From NCBI RefSeq assembly GCF_025677645.1, contig NZ_CP106879.1:558001-622000 (forward strand): 64,000 bases of DNA. The letters run 5' to 3'. This document shows, piece after piece, positions 50,681-58,908 of the stretch. This DNA comes from Curtobacterium poinsettiae. GTDB taxonomy: Bacteria > Actinomycetota > Actinomycetes > Actinomycetales > Microbacteriaceae. Position 1 is the first letter of the stretch; every line of letters starts with the position of its first letter. The translations under genes were made by a program, and so were the position numbers. A model generated the notes under the pieces. The model ran no database searches. It saw nothing but the letters and a program-made list of their open reading frames with translations, and was not told the DNA's origin.

Positions 50681-52383
50681 CCAGACTGTTCAACGACCCG
50701 GCGGACTTCGCCGACGAGGCGACCGACGGCTTCGTCGCCGCGAACGAGCGGTGGGTGCGGAAGGTGCACGGCGGGGTCGCCCGTTCCACCACGAGCCCCG
50801 ACGGCACCGTCGCGGTCGTGATCGGCGGGGGTTCGGGCCACTACCCCGCATTCGGCGGACTGGTCGGGCACGGCCTGGCCGCGGGTGCGGCGATGGGCAA
50901 CCTGTTCGCCAGCCCGAGCGCCCAGCAGGTGGCCGGTGTCGCGCGGGCTGCCGAGCACGGCGGTGGTGTGCTGCTCAGCTACGGCAACTACGCCGGTGAC
51001 GTCCTGAACTTCGACGCCGCGGCGCGCACGCTCGAGGCCGACGGCATCCCGGTCCGGACGGTCCGCGTCACCGACGACGTGACGAGTGCCCCGGCCGACG
51101 ACCGCGCGAAGCGCCGCGGCATCGCGGGTGACCTCTGCGTCTTCAAGGTCGCCGGCGCCGCCGCCGAGCGCGGGGACGACCTCGACACGGTCACCGCCGT
51201 CGCCGAGCGGGCGAACGACCGGACGCGGAGCTTCGGCGTCGCCTTCTCCGGGTGCTCGCTGCCGGGTGCCGAGGAACCCCTGTTCACGGTGCCCGAGGGG
51301 CGGATGGCGATCGGCATGGGCATCCACGGCGAGCGTGGCATCGACGAGACGGACGTGCCCACCGCGGACGGCCTGGCCGAGCTGCTGGTGTGCCGGCTGC
51401 TCGACGAACTGCCCGACGGCGTGGCACTCGAGGGCCAGCGGGTGGTCCCGATCCTGAACGGTCTGGGCTCGGTCAAGTACGAGGAGCTCTTCGTCGTCTA
51501 CCGCTCGGTGCAGCGGCGCCTGGCGGACGCCGGGGTCGTCATCGTGGAGCCCGAGGTCGGCGAACTCGTCACGAGCTTCGACATGGCCGGGGTCTCCCTG
51601 ACGCTGTTCTGGCTCGACGACGAGCTCGAGGAACTGTGGGCAGCGCCAGCGGACACCCCCGCCTACCGCAAGGGCGGCGCGGTCGCCGAACAGCGCGTCG
51701 ACCCGTCCACCGTGGCGGCGGACGCCGAGGGCGTGGGCATCGGCCCGGCGAGTGACGAGTCACGCGCGGTCGCCGAGCGGGTCGCCGCCGGGTTCGCCGC
51801 GGTCCGCGCCGTCCTCGACGAGCACGCCGACGAACTCGGTCGCATCGACGCCGTGGCCGGCGACGGCGACCACGGCATCGGGATGCAGCGCGGATCGCAC
51901 GCCGCCGACGCCGCAGCCGCCGACGCGGTCACCCGCGGTGCCGGTGCCGGCACCATCCTGCTGGTCGCCGCGGACGCCTGGTCCGACAAGGCCGGCGGCA
52001 CGTCCGGTGCGATCTGGGGTGCCGCCCTGGAGGCACTGGGTCGCGTGGTCGGGGACGACTCGCGTCCGTCGGGTGCCACCGTCGCGCAGGGGGTCCGCGC
52101 GGCCACCGAGGCCGTGCTCGCGTTCGGCGCCACCGTCGGTGACAAGACGATGGTGGACGCGCTGGTGCCGTTCGACGAGGTGCTCCGCACCCGGCTCGAC
52201 GCCGGGGCTGCGCTCGCCGAGGCCTGGGGTGACGCCGTCCGTGCCGCCCGCGAAGCAGCGGACGCCACGGAGTCCCTCGTGCCGAGGATGGGTCGGGCGC
52301 GGACGCACGCCGACCAGGCCGTCGGCACCGCGGACCCCGGCGCACTGTCCTTCGCCCTCGTCGTGGAGACGGTCGCCCCGTGA
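50677..52383 (+). CDS. Dihydroxyacetone-kinase-family kinase (DhaK-DhaL fusion)
   Basis: ATG at 50677; 568 residues. DhaK (about 1-335) shows GGGSGHYPAFGGLVGHG and the substrate-binding His217 in GMGIHGERG. DhaL (about 370-565) shows AVAGDGDHGIGMQRG for Mg-ATP and DAWSDKAGGTSGAIWG. This ATP-dependent fusion phosphorylates dihydroxyacetone-like ketoses; next to a TIM-like isomerase it is best read as an erythrulose or other tetrulose kinase. GHYP replaces the usual GHEP, perhaps reflecting substrate. Confidence 0.9.
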   Translation: MTRLFNDPADFADEATDGFVAANERWVRKVHGGVARSTTSPDGTVAVVIGGGSGHYPAFGGLVGHGLAAGAAMGNLFASPSAQQVAGVARAAEHGGGVLLSYGNYAGDVLNFDAAARTLEADGIPVRTVRVTDDVTSAPADDRAKRRGIAGDLCVFKVAGAAAERGDDLDTVTAVAERANDRTRSFGVAFSGCSLPGAEEPLFTVPEGRMAIGMGIHGERGIDETDVPTADGLAELLVCRLLDELPDGVALEGQRVVPILNGLGSVKYEELFVVYRSVQRRLADAGVVIVEPEVGELVTSFDMAGVSLTLFWLDDELEELWAAPADTPAYRKGGAVAEQRVDPSTVAADAEGVGIGPASDESRAVAERVAAGFAAVRAVLDEHADELGRIDAVAGDGDHGIGMQRGSHAADAAAADAVTRGAGAGTILLVAADAWSDKAGGTSGAIWGAALEALGRVVGDDSRPSGATVAQGVRAATEAVLAFGATVGDKTMVDALVPFDEVLRTRLDAGAALAEAWGDAVRAAREAADATESLVPRMGRARTHADQAVGTADPGALSFALVVETVAP

Positions 52384-53210
52384 TCACCGTCGGGGTGTCG
52401 CTGAAGACGTACTTCTCGCACGCCCGGACGCTGTCGTGGGCGGCCGAGGTCACGGACATCGCCCGGCGACACCCGGCGGTGCGCTCGGGTGCTGCGTCGC
52501 TCTTCGTGGCGCCGACGTTCCCGGCCCTCGTCCCGGTGCGTGACCTGCTCGCCGGGTCGGGAGTGCTCCTCGCCGCGCAGGACCTGTCGTGGGCCGACGC
52601 GGGCGCGTTCACCGGCGAGGTCTCCGGCGCCGAACTGCGGGAGATCGGCGTCGACCTGGTCGAGATCGGGCACGCCGAACGGCGTTCCCTGTTCCACGAG
52701 GACGACGCGACGATCGCGGGGAAGGTGCACGCGGCGTTCCGCAACCACCTGCGTCCGCTGGTCTGCGTCGGGGAGCCGGACCGGGCCTCTCCCCACGAGC
52801 TCGGCCGTCACGCTGCTCCGCGAGCTCCGCAGCGCGCCGGAACCGGCTCGCGTGGGCCCAATCCGACCGAGGCCGTGGCGGCGGTGACCGCGCAGCTCGA
52901 CCGGGCCGTCTCGACCGCCGTCGCGGACGGTCTCGCCGGACCCCTGACCGTCGCCTACGAACCGGTGTGGGCGATCGGCGCACCGGCCCCCGCACCGGAC
53001 GACCACATCGTGGCGGTGCTCGCCGGGATCGATCAGCACCTCGCCACCCGGCCCGAGCTGCACGGCAGCACCGTCCTCTACGGGGGCAGCGCCGGACCCG
53101 GGCTGCTCACCCGGGGGCAGGGGCGGATCGGCGGGCTGTTCCTCGGACGGTTCGCCCACGACCCCGCCGCGGTCGAGGCGATCCTCGACGAGGTCGCGGC
53201 GCTCAACTGA
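52380..53210 (+). CDS. Triosephosphate-isomerase-like tetrulose-phosphate isomerase
   Basis: GTG overlapping the kinase stop; 276 residues, 20-25 longer than housekeeping TIM owing to an insertion at about 135-160. Catalytic Lys9 (SLKTYF), His98 (EIGHAERRS) and Glu194 (AYEPVWAIG) are all kept, as is the phosphate-gripper GGSAGPGLL. Homologues next to DhaK-type kinases (LerI/EryH) interconvert erythrulose phosphates, so this is probably a dedicated paralogue. The 3' end overlaps the convergent gene by 8 bp. Confidence 0.88.
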   Translation: MITVGVSLKTYFSHARTLSWAAEVTDIARRHPAVRSGAASLFVAPTFPALVPVRDLLAGSGVLLAAQDLSWADAGAFTGEVSGAELREIGVDLVEIGHAERRSLFHEDDATIAGKVHAAFRNHLRPLVCVGEPDRASPHELGRHAAPRAPQRAGTGSRGPNPTEAVAAVTAQLDRAVSTAVADGLAGPLTVAYEPVWAIGAPAPAPDDHIVAVLAGIDQHLATRPELHGSTVLYGGSAGPGLLTRGQGRIGGLFLGRFAHDPAAVEAILDEVAALN

Positions 53211-54045
53211 GCTGGTCGCGGACCGGCCGTGGGGCGCGACCGAGCAGCTCGCCGAGCAGCGGATCGGTGCCGGCGAACAGGCCCCGCTCGGCGGCCTGGT
53301 ACATGCCGAGCAGGAACGCGACCATGTGCGGGTCCTGCCCCGCTGCCAGCGCACGGGCACGCCACTCGTCCTCACCCAGGGCCTCGAACCCGATCGTCCG
53401 ACCGGACACCTCGGACGCCTGCCGAGCCAGGTCGGCGAAGGTCGGCGCGTCCGGAGCGGTGAGCGTCACCGGCCCGTCGAACGGCTGGTCGGCGAGCAGG
53501 ATCGCGGCGGCTGCCTCGGCGGCGTCCTCGCGGGCGGTCCACGACACCGGGCCGTCGACGGGGACGGAAACCGTGCCGGTCTCCTGCCACGGGCCCGTCA
53601 TCCAGGCGGCGCTGTGCGCGTAGAAGCCGTTCCGCAGGCTCGTCCACGGCAGCCCGGAGTCGCGGAGCAGGTCCTCGGTGGCGGCGTGGTGCGCTGCGGG
53701 CACGAAGGGCGAACCGTGCGCGGCGCCCTGGTGGCTCGTGTACAGGACCCGGCCGACACCGGCGTCCACGGCTGCGTCGACCGCGGCACGGTGCAGCGCG
53801 ACGGCGTCGGCGGCCGGGTCGCTCGACGAGACGAGCAGGAGCTGATCGGCGCCCGCGAAGGCTGCCGGCAGGGCCTCCGGTTCGGCGTAGTCGCCGCGGC
53901 GGACCTCGACACCGCGGTCGGCGAACCGCTGTGCTCGGGCCGGATCACGGGCCACCACCGCCAGGTCGGACGGCGCGAGGTGCTCGAGCAGGTGGTCGGC
54001 GGTGGCGCCGTTGAGGGCTCCGGTGGCCCCGGTGATGACGATCAT
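53203..54045 (-). CDS. NAD(P)-binding quinone-oxidoreductase-like protein (NmrA/QOR2 type)
   Basis: The ATG at 54045 (MIVITGATGALNG) has GGAGAAG upstream; 280 residues. An atypical-SDR Rossmann fold opens the protein (GATG-A-L-N-G), followed by VRRGDYAEPEAL and LLLVSSSDP, as in QorB/YtfG-like NAD(P)H:quinone oxidoreductases. It probably reduces quinones or electrophiles. It is divergent from a TetR gene with a palindrome between them, the usual arrangement for an inducible detoxification pair. Confidence 0.85.
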   Translation of the reverse strand: MIVITGATGALNGATADHLLEHLAPSDLAVVARDPARAQRFADRGVEVRRGDYAEPEALPAAFAGADQLLLVSSSDPAADAVALHRAAVDAAVDAGVGRVLYTSHQGAAHGSPFVPAAHHAATEDLLRDSGLPWTSLRNGFYAHSAAWMTGPWQETGTVSVPVDGPVSWTAREDAAEAAAAILLADQPFDGPVTLTAPDAPTFADLARQASEVSGRTIGFEALGEDEWRARALAAGQDPHMVAFLLGMYQAAERGLFAGTDPLLGELLGRAPRPVRDQLS

Positions 54046-54073
54046 GGCTTCTCCGTATCGATGGAAACAGCGC

Positions 54074-54091
54074 GTTGGTAGCGCTGGTAAC
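54074..54091. promoter_or_regulatory. Dyad-symmetric operator between oxidoreductase and TetR genes
   Basis: GTTGGTAGCGCTGGTAAC has two-fold symmetry (GTT-N3-AGCGCT-N3-AAC, 12 of 18 positions) in the 79-bp divergent promoter. It is well placed for the adjacent TetR protein to repress both genes. Confidence 0.5.
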
Positions 54092-54124
54092 ACAGTGATA
54101 GCACAGATCCGTTATCGTTGTTCC

Positions 54125-54877
54125 GTGACCGAGCAGGGAAGCCAGCGCGACGAGACGCGTGCGCGCATCGTCGAGGTCGCCGGCAGCATGCTGCGCGAAC
54201 GCGGTGCCGCGGCGGTGACCACGCGGGCGGTCGCGGACGGCGCAGGCGTCCAGGCACCGACCATCTACCGGCTGTTCGGCGACAAGGACGGTCTGCTCGA
54301 GGCGGTCGCCGAGCACGCGATGGCGACGTTCTCGGCGATGAAGGCCGACGCCGTCCGGGCTGCTCGTGACGAGGCGACCGACCCCGTCGAGGACCTGCGC
54401 ACCGGTTGGTCGATGACGATCGGCTTCGGGCTGGCGAACCCCGACCTGTTCGTGCTGTTGAGCGACCCGGAGCGCGGCCGTCGGTCGGCAGCCGCCCGCG
54501 CCGGTACCGCGCTGCTCGCCGAACGCATCCGGCGGGTGGCCGAGGCCGGACGACTGGCCGTGCCGGAACACCGCGCGGTCGAGCTCGTGCACGCGGCCGG
54601 CACCGGTGCGGTGCTCGCGATCCTGGCCGCTCCGGCGGACGAGCGGGACCCGTCACTCGCCGATGACGTCCTCGACGCGGTGCTCGGGCGGATCCTCGTG
54701 CCGAGCCGGCCGACCAGGGACGACGGCGGCGCGGCCCCGGGTGGTCGCGGTCGGGGGACTGACGCCGTGACGAGCGCCGCGATCACGCTCCGTGCCGCAG
54801 CGCCCCGGCTCGATCGACTATCGGCAGCCGAGCGGACGATGCTCGCGGAGTGGCTCGACCGGATCGCCGCGGACTAG
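54125..54877 (+). CDS. TetR-family transcriptional regulator
   Basis: GTG at 54125; 250 residues. The N-terminal HTH is at about 8-55 (RARIVEVAGSMLRERGAAAV, then GVQAPTIYRLFGDKDGLL). The middle is a ligand-binding helical bundle and the C-terminus has a Gly/Arg linker (about 198-215) and a final helix. It probably controls the divergent quinone-oxidoreductase gene. The stop overlaps the convergent response-regulator stop by four bases (CTAG). Confidence 0.88.
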   Translation: MTEQGSQRDETRARIVEVAGSMLRERGAAAVTTRAVADGAGVQAPTIYRLFGDKDGLLEAVAEHAMATFSAMKADAVRAARDEATDPVEDLRTGWSMTIGFGLANPDLFVLLSDPERGRRSAAARAGTALLAERIRRVAEAGRLAVPEHRAVELVHAAGTGAVLAILAAPADERDPSLADDVLDAVLGRILVPSRPTRDDGGAAPGGRGRGTDAVTSAAITLRAAAPRLDRLSAAERTMLAEWLDRIAAD

Positions 54878-55545
54878 TCCTCGCGGGCGCCCGCCAGCCC
54901 GTGGTCGTGTGCGTAGACGACGAGCTGCACCCGGTCGCGCAGCGACAACTTGCCGAGGATGCTCGAGATCTGGGTCTTCACCGTCGACTCGGTGACGTAC
55001 TCCCTGGTGGCGATCTCGGCGTTCGAGAGCCCACGGGACGCCCACCCGAACACGACGCGCTCCCGCTCGGTCAGGGTCGCGTACTCCGGCGGCTGCGGTG
55101 CGGGGGCCCGCGCCACGTCGGTGCCGAACAGCTGCGCGAGGTCGTTCGGTGCGATGACCGAGCTGCCCTCGTGCACGGCCCGCACCGCGGCGAACAGGAA
55201 CGGCGGCGTGGTGTCCTTGAGCAGGAACCCGCTGGCGCCGAGCCGGATCGCGGTCGCCGCCGCAGGGTCGAGCCCGAAGGTGGTGAGCACGACGACGCGG
55301 GGCAGCGGGCCCGGGACGACGCCCGAGTAGAGCTGGCGGACGGTCTCCACGCCGTCCATGCCGGCCATCCGCATGTCGAGCAGCACCACGTCGGGGCGCA
55401 CCTCGGGGATGAGCGCGAGCGCTTCGGCGCCGTCGGAGGCCTCACCGACCACGCGCATGTCGTCCTGGGCGTCGAGCACCACCCGGAGCCCGGCGCGGAA
55501 CAGCGCCTGGTCGTCGGTGAGCAGGATCCTGATCGGTTCGGTCAT
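54874..55545 (-). CDS. NarL/LuxR-type response regulator
   Basis: 223 residues from ATG at 55545, which overlaps the kinase stop (ATGA). The receiver domain (about 5-125) has the acidic pocket Asp11/Asp12, phosphoacceptor Asp57 (VVLLDMRM), Thr in VVLTTF and Lys in LLKD. The LuxR HTH (about 155-215) reads LTERERVVFGWASRGLSNAE, then STVKTQISSILGKL. Partner of the adjacent kinase. Confidence 0.93.
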   Translation of the reverse strand: MTEPIRILLTDDQALFRAGLRVVLDAQDDMRVVGEASDGAEALALIPEVRPDVVLLDMRMAGMDGVETVRQLYSGVVPGPLPRVVVLTTFGLDPAAATAIRLGASGFLLKDTTPPFLFAAVRAVHEGSSVIAPNDLAQLFGTDVARAPAPQPPEYATLTERERVVFGWASRGLSNAEIATREYVTESTVKTQISSILGKLSLRDRVQLVVYAHDHGLAGARED

Positions 55546-56753
55546 CGGACGGGTCCCCCTTGGACGTCGAACGGGATGCGGGCGCGTGCCGTGAACACGT
55601 CGTCCAGCACGGCGGCGTCGAACGACCCACCGAGGGCGCCGAGGCGCGAGTCCATGCCGTCGATCCCGCGGCCCGAGCCGGCGGTGGTGCCGTCGCCGGC
55701 GACGTTCTCGACCTCGAGCACCAGGTCGGCGTTCCGCCAGGTCTCCCGCACGACGACCGGGTTGCCGGGGGCGCCGTGGCGCAGGGCGTTCGTGAGCATC
55801 TCCTGCAGCACACGACGGGCTGCCGTGCCGGTGTCCGGGCGCAGGGCCAGCGGGACCCCGCGCACCGTGCGGTCGACGTCGACCCCGGCGTCGCGGATGC
55901 CCTGCACGATCTCCTCGAGCGAGCCCGGGCCGGTCGCCTCGGCGGAGCCGTCGATGTGCCCGAGGACCTGCCGGACCTCGACCAGGGAGCTCCGGGCGGT
56001 GCTCGCGATGGTGGCGCTGACCGCTCGGATGCGCGCCTCGTCGTCGAGGAACGGCACCGAGTCGGCCTGCGCGATGATGACCGCGAGCGAGTGGCCGACG
56101 ACGTCGTGCACGTCGCGGGCGATGTCGGCGCGGATGCGTTCGGACTCGGCGACGTCGATGGCGCGGGTGGCGGTGGCCTCGGCCTCGGTGGCGACGGCCT
56201 CGGCACGCGATGCTGCGGCCTCGGCGTCGGCACGGCGCTCCGACTCGCGGTCGCGGGAGCGGAAGGCCCGGACGGCGACCCCGCCCGCCCAGACCCCGAG
56301 CAGCGCGGTCACCGGGGCGGCCATCGCCAGGAACGCCTGGTCGCGCGGGCCGTTGATCAGCACCAGGAACCGGAAGCCGGTCGACGCCAGGTAGACCGTC
56401 GCACCCGCCCCGGCGACGACCGCGAGCACGCCGGAGACGACGACCTCGGTGCGGGTGCCCACGACGGCGGCGGTGCCGATCACGACGAACATCGCGAGGT
56501 CCACCAGCGACGGGCGCTCGCCGCCGCCGACCTGGACCACGCCGAGGACGACGACCATCGCCATCGCGGCGGACGGGGAGATGCGACGCAGGGCGATCGC
56601 CACAGAGGCCGACAGCACCGCGGCGAGGCTCGCGTGCTCGAGCTCGAGGTCGATGGGCAGCAGGAAGACGAACGCCGCCAGGACCGCCCAGGCCACGTCG
56701 ACGACGATCGACCGGGTGGCGAGCGGCCGGAGGAACCTGCCCCGTTCGGTCAC
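55542..56753 (-). CDS. HisKA_3-type sensor histidine kinase
   Basis: I place the start at GTG 56753 (GGAGG nine bases upstream); 403 residues. About five to six hydrophobic helices (about 15-155) form a membrane sensor without an extracellular domain, then an Ala/Glu-rich coiled coil (about 168-205), a dimerisation helix with phospho-His216 (ARDVHDVVGHSLA), and an HATPase_c domain (N-box LTNALRHGAPG, G-box GRGIDGMDSRLGALGG). DesK-like architecture; signal unknown. Confidence 0.92.
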   Translation of the reverse strand: MTERGRFLRPLATRSIVVDVAWAVLAAFVFLLPIDLELEHASLAAVLSASVAIALRRISPSAAMAMVVVLGVVQVGGGERPSLVDLAMFVVIGTAAVVGTRTEVVVSGVLAVVAGAGATVYLASTGFRFLVLINGPRDQAFLAMAAPVTALLGVWAGGVAVRAFRSRDRESERRADAEAAASRAEAVATEAEATATRAIDVAESERIRADIARDVHDVVGHSLAVIIAQADSVPFLDDEARIRAVSATIASTARSSLVEVRQVLGHIDGSAEATGPGSLEEIVQGIRDAGVDVDRTVRGVPLALRPDTGTAARRVLQEMLTNALRHGAPGNPVVVRETWRNADLVLEVENVAGDGTTAGSGRGIDGMDSRLGALGGSFDAAVLDDVFTARARIPFDVQGGPVR

Positions 56754-56782
56754 GAGAGCGATCCTCCCATGCCGTACCGGCG

Positions 56783-56884
56783 TCACGCGGGCGGCGTCAT
56801 GGCCATGAGTGCGATGACGGTGGCGACCACGATCGCCGCGCAGAGCAGCAGGGTGGCGATCGTGTGCTTGGTCGAGGTCTGCAT
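56783..56884 (-). CDS. Single-helix small membrane protein
   Basis: 33 codons from ATG at 56884: a short basic N-terminus (MQTSTKHT) then one hydrophobic helix (IATLLLCAAIVVATVIALMA) and TPPA. The ribosome binding site GGGAG is closer to the start than usual, which lowers confidence. It lies between the kinase and catalase genes. Confidence 0.45.
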   Translation of the reverse strand: MQTSTKHTIATLLLCAAIVVATVIALMAMTPPA

Positions 56885-57053
56885 GCTCCCAGCCTGCGCA
56901 ACCGGACGGCCGACGGCATCGGGCGGTCGACCGAAGGGCCTCGTCCTGCCGGGTGAAGCCGATCCGCGCGATCCGGCCACCTTGGACCGCCGCTCAGTAC
57001 CCCCGGCGAACCATCGGCCGTGCAATCGCTCGATCGAGACGAAGGAGCACGAG

Positions 57054-57935
57054 TTGTACTTCCACAAGCAGGAACTCCAGTTCAAGTCGACACCCGACAA
57101 GCCGGATGCCGTGTATGCCCGCAAGCTGCAGGAGGTGCTCGGCGGCCAGTACGGAGAGATCTCCGTCGCGCTGCAGTACCAGTTCCAGGCCTGGAACATG
57201 CACATCCCCGGCAAGTACCGCGACATGGTGTTCGGCATCGGCGCCGAGGAGATGGGCCACGTCGAGATGCTCGCGACGATGATCGCGCAGCTGCTCGAGA
57301 AGTCCCCGCTCGGCATCACCGAGGACGCGCTGCAGGACGATCCCACGGTCGCCGCGATCGTCGGTGGTACCGACGTCCAGCACGCGATCGTCGCCGGTGC
57401 GGGTGCCCGTCCGGTGGACAGCAACGGCAACCCCTGGCAGGGCTCCTACATCACCGCCAGCGGCAACCTGCTCGCCGACTTCACGGCGAACGAGAACGCC
57501 GAGATGCAGGGTCGAGTGCAGGCCGCCCGGCTCTACCACATGACCGACGACCACGGCGTGCGGGACCTGCTGTCCTTCCTCATCGCCCGCGACACCATGC
57601 ACCAGAACATGTGGGCGACCGCCGCTGCCGAGCTGCGCGAGAAGGGCGTCGAGGGCTTCCCCGTGCCGAGCAACTTCCCGCAGTCGAAGGAGAACCAGGA
57701 GGTCAACTACCAGTACCTCAACTTCTCCGACGGTGCCGAGGCGGGGAACGGCCCGTGGGCGAGCGGCCCCTCGTTCGACGGCAAGGGTGAGTACTCGTAC
57801 CACGACGGCCCGACGACCTCGGTCCCGATGCCGCCGCCCACGCACCCCGACGTCCGGCTCTACGGCACCACCGAGCTGCCGAACGTCGTCGAGAAGACGG
57901 CCGGCCTGGTGCAGGACACGCTGAACAAGGAGTAG
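57054..57935 (+). CDS. Manganese (non-haem) catalase
   Basis: The start is TTG at 57054, supported by GAAGGAG (57041-57047) and by homology of the N-terminus (YFHKQELQF). 293 residues. Dimanganese ligands are in place: Glu35 (GEISVALQYQFQ), Glu66 and His69 (AEEMGHVEM), Glu150 (ENAEMQ) and His183 (TMHQNMW). It decomposes hydrogen peroxide in the cytosol, useful beside amine and flavin oxidases that release peroxide. A hairpin follows the gene. Confidence 0.95.
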   Translation: MYFHKQELQFKSTPDKPDAVYARKLQEVLGGQYGEISVALQYQFQAWNMHIPGKYRDMVFGIGAEEMGHVEMLATMIAQLLEKSPLGITEDALQDDPTVAAIVGGTDVQHAIVAGAGARPVDSNGNPWQGSYITASGNLLADFTANENAEMQGRVQAARLYHMTDDHGVRDLLSFLIARDTMHQNMWATAAAELREKGVEGFPVPSNFPQSKENQEVNYQYLNFSDGAEAGNGPWASGPSFDGKGEYSYHDGPTTSVPMPPPTHPDVRLYGTTELPNVVEKTAGLVQDTLNKE

Positions 57936-57970
57936 TCCCGACGGTCGCCCACGCGACCGACGGAACGACG

Positions 57971-58003
57971 GGAGGCCCGGCGCACGACGTGCACCGGGCC
58001 TCC
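57971..58003. terminator. Hairpin terminator after Mn catalase
   Basis: GGAGGCCCGG (57971-57980) pairs with 57994-58003; outer bases extend with one G-T pair and an inner GCAC/CGTGC element exists. It lies between the convergent catalase and the small membrane gene. Confidence 0.75.
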
Positions 58004-58017
58004 TGTCCGTCAGGTGG

Positions 58018-58344
58018 TCACCGCACCGACGGGGCGGACCCGCCCACGGTCATCAGCGCCCCCGTCTCGGGTTCTTCGTCGCGTGGTGCCTCGAAGATGC
58101 CCGAGTAGGCGCGGACCGCGCTCCACCCCGCGATCAGCAGGGCCGTGCCGAGGACCGCCGCGACCCAGGGGGCCAGGAGTGACTGCTCGAAGAGCCGTGG
58201 CGCGGCGACCCAGGCCAGGAACGTGCCGGTCAGGCTGCCGGCGGCCCCGAGCAGCACGGCGGTGCGCCGGTCCAGGCTCGTCAGCGCGAGCGCCGCGGTG
58301 ACGACGAGGACCGCCACCACCGCGTTCAGCAGGACGGACGTCAT
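58018..58344 (-). CDS. Three-helix membrane protein, unknown
   Basis: 108 residues from ATG at 58344; hydrophobic helices at about 4-22, 28-48 and 58-78, then a polar tail with EAPRDEEPETG. It starts 11 bp after the hsp20 stop, so it may be co-transcribed with the heat-shock gene. No family recognised. Confidence 0.65.
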   Translation of the reverse strand: MTSVLLNAVVAVLVVTAALALTSLDRRTAVLLGAAGSLTGTFLAWVAAPRLFEQSLLAPWVAAVLGTALLIAGWSAVRAYSGIFEAPRDEEPETGALMTVGGSAPSVR

Positions 58345-58355
58345 CGCTCAGCTCC

Positions 58356-58799
58356 TCACTCGGCGGCGGCGCCGGAACCGACCGCGAGCTGCTCGGATCC
58401 GCCACCGACGGTGACGGCGATCTTGCGCGGCTTCGCGGACTCCTTGACGGGGATCGTGACGCTCAGCACGCCGTTGTCGTACCCGGCGGTGATGCGCTCG
58501 GCGTCCAGGCCGTCGCCGAGCGTCAGCTGCCGGACGAACGTGCCGGGCTGGCGCTCGCGTGTGAGCCACTGCGACCCCTCGGGTGCTCCCAGGGTGCGCT
58601 CGGCGCGGATGGTCAGGACGGAGCCGTCCACGTCGATGTCGACGGAGCCCGGGTCGATGCCGGGCAGGTCGACGTCGAGGACGTAGTGGTCCCCGGTGCG
58701 GTACAGGTCCATCGGCATCGAGCGCGGGCCGGCGGCGGTGCCGAGGAGCGAACCCGCGAGTCGGTCGAGCTCGCGGAACGGGTCGAAGTTCATCGTCAT
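58356..58799 (-). CDS. Hsp20 small heat-shock protein
   Basis: The ATG at 58799 (MTMNFDPFRELDRLAG) has AAGGAG nine bases upstream; 147 residues. The alpha-crystallin domain spans about 28-125 with DHYVLDVDLPGIDPGSVDI and the GVLSVTIPV strand (G-V-L motif). It is an ATP-independent holdase chaperone. HAIR- and CIRCE-like operators lie 26 and 57 bp upstream of the start, so it is probably repressed by both HspR and HrcA and induced by heat. Confidence 0.93.
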   Translation of the reverse strand: MTMNFDPFRELDRLAGSLLGTAAGPRSMPMDLYRTGDHYVLDVDLPGIDPGSVDIDVDGSVLTIRAERTLGAPEGSQWLTRERQPGTFVRQLTLGDGLDAERITAGYDNGVLSVTIPVKESAKPRKIAVTVGGGSEQLAVGSGAAAE

Positions 58800-58824
58800 C
58801 GGAATCAACTCCTTCGTGGTTCTC

Positions 58825-58845
58825 GTTGAGTCCCCTCGACTCAAC
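58825..58845. promoter_or_regulatory. HAIR element (HspR operator)
   Basis: GTTGAGT-N7-ACTCAAC, perfect 7-bp arms (58825-58831 and 58839-58845). It differs from the HspR consensus CTTGAGT-N7-ACTCAAG only at the outermost symmetric base. It lies between the CIRCE site and the hsp20 start. Confidence 0.75.
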
Positions 58846-58855
58846 TGCCACCGTT

Positions 58856-58882
58856 TTAGCACTCGACCCTGGTGAGTGCCAA
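58856..58882. promoter_or_regulatory. CIRCE element (HrcA operator)
   Basis: TTAGCACTC-N9-GAGTGCCAA, with the standard 9-bp spacer and a single mismatch from the CIRCE consensus (C for T in the second arm). Located 57 bp upstream of the hsp20 start. Confidence 0.88.
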
Positions 58883-58908
58883 AAGATCGCTCGGAGGACG
58901 CCGAGAAC

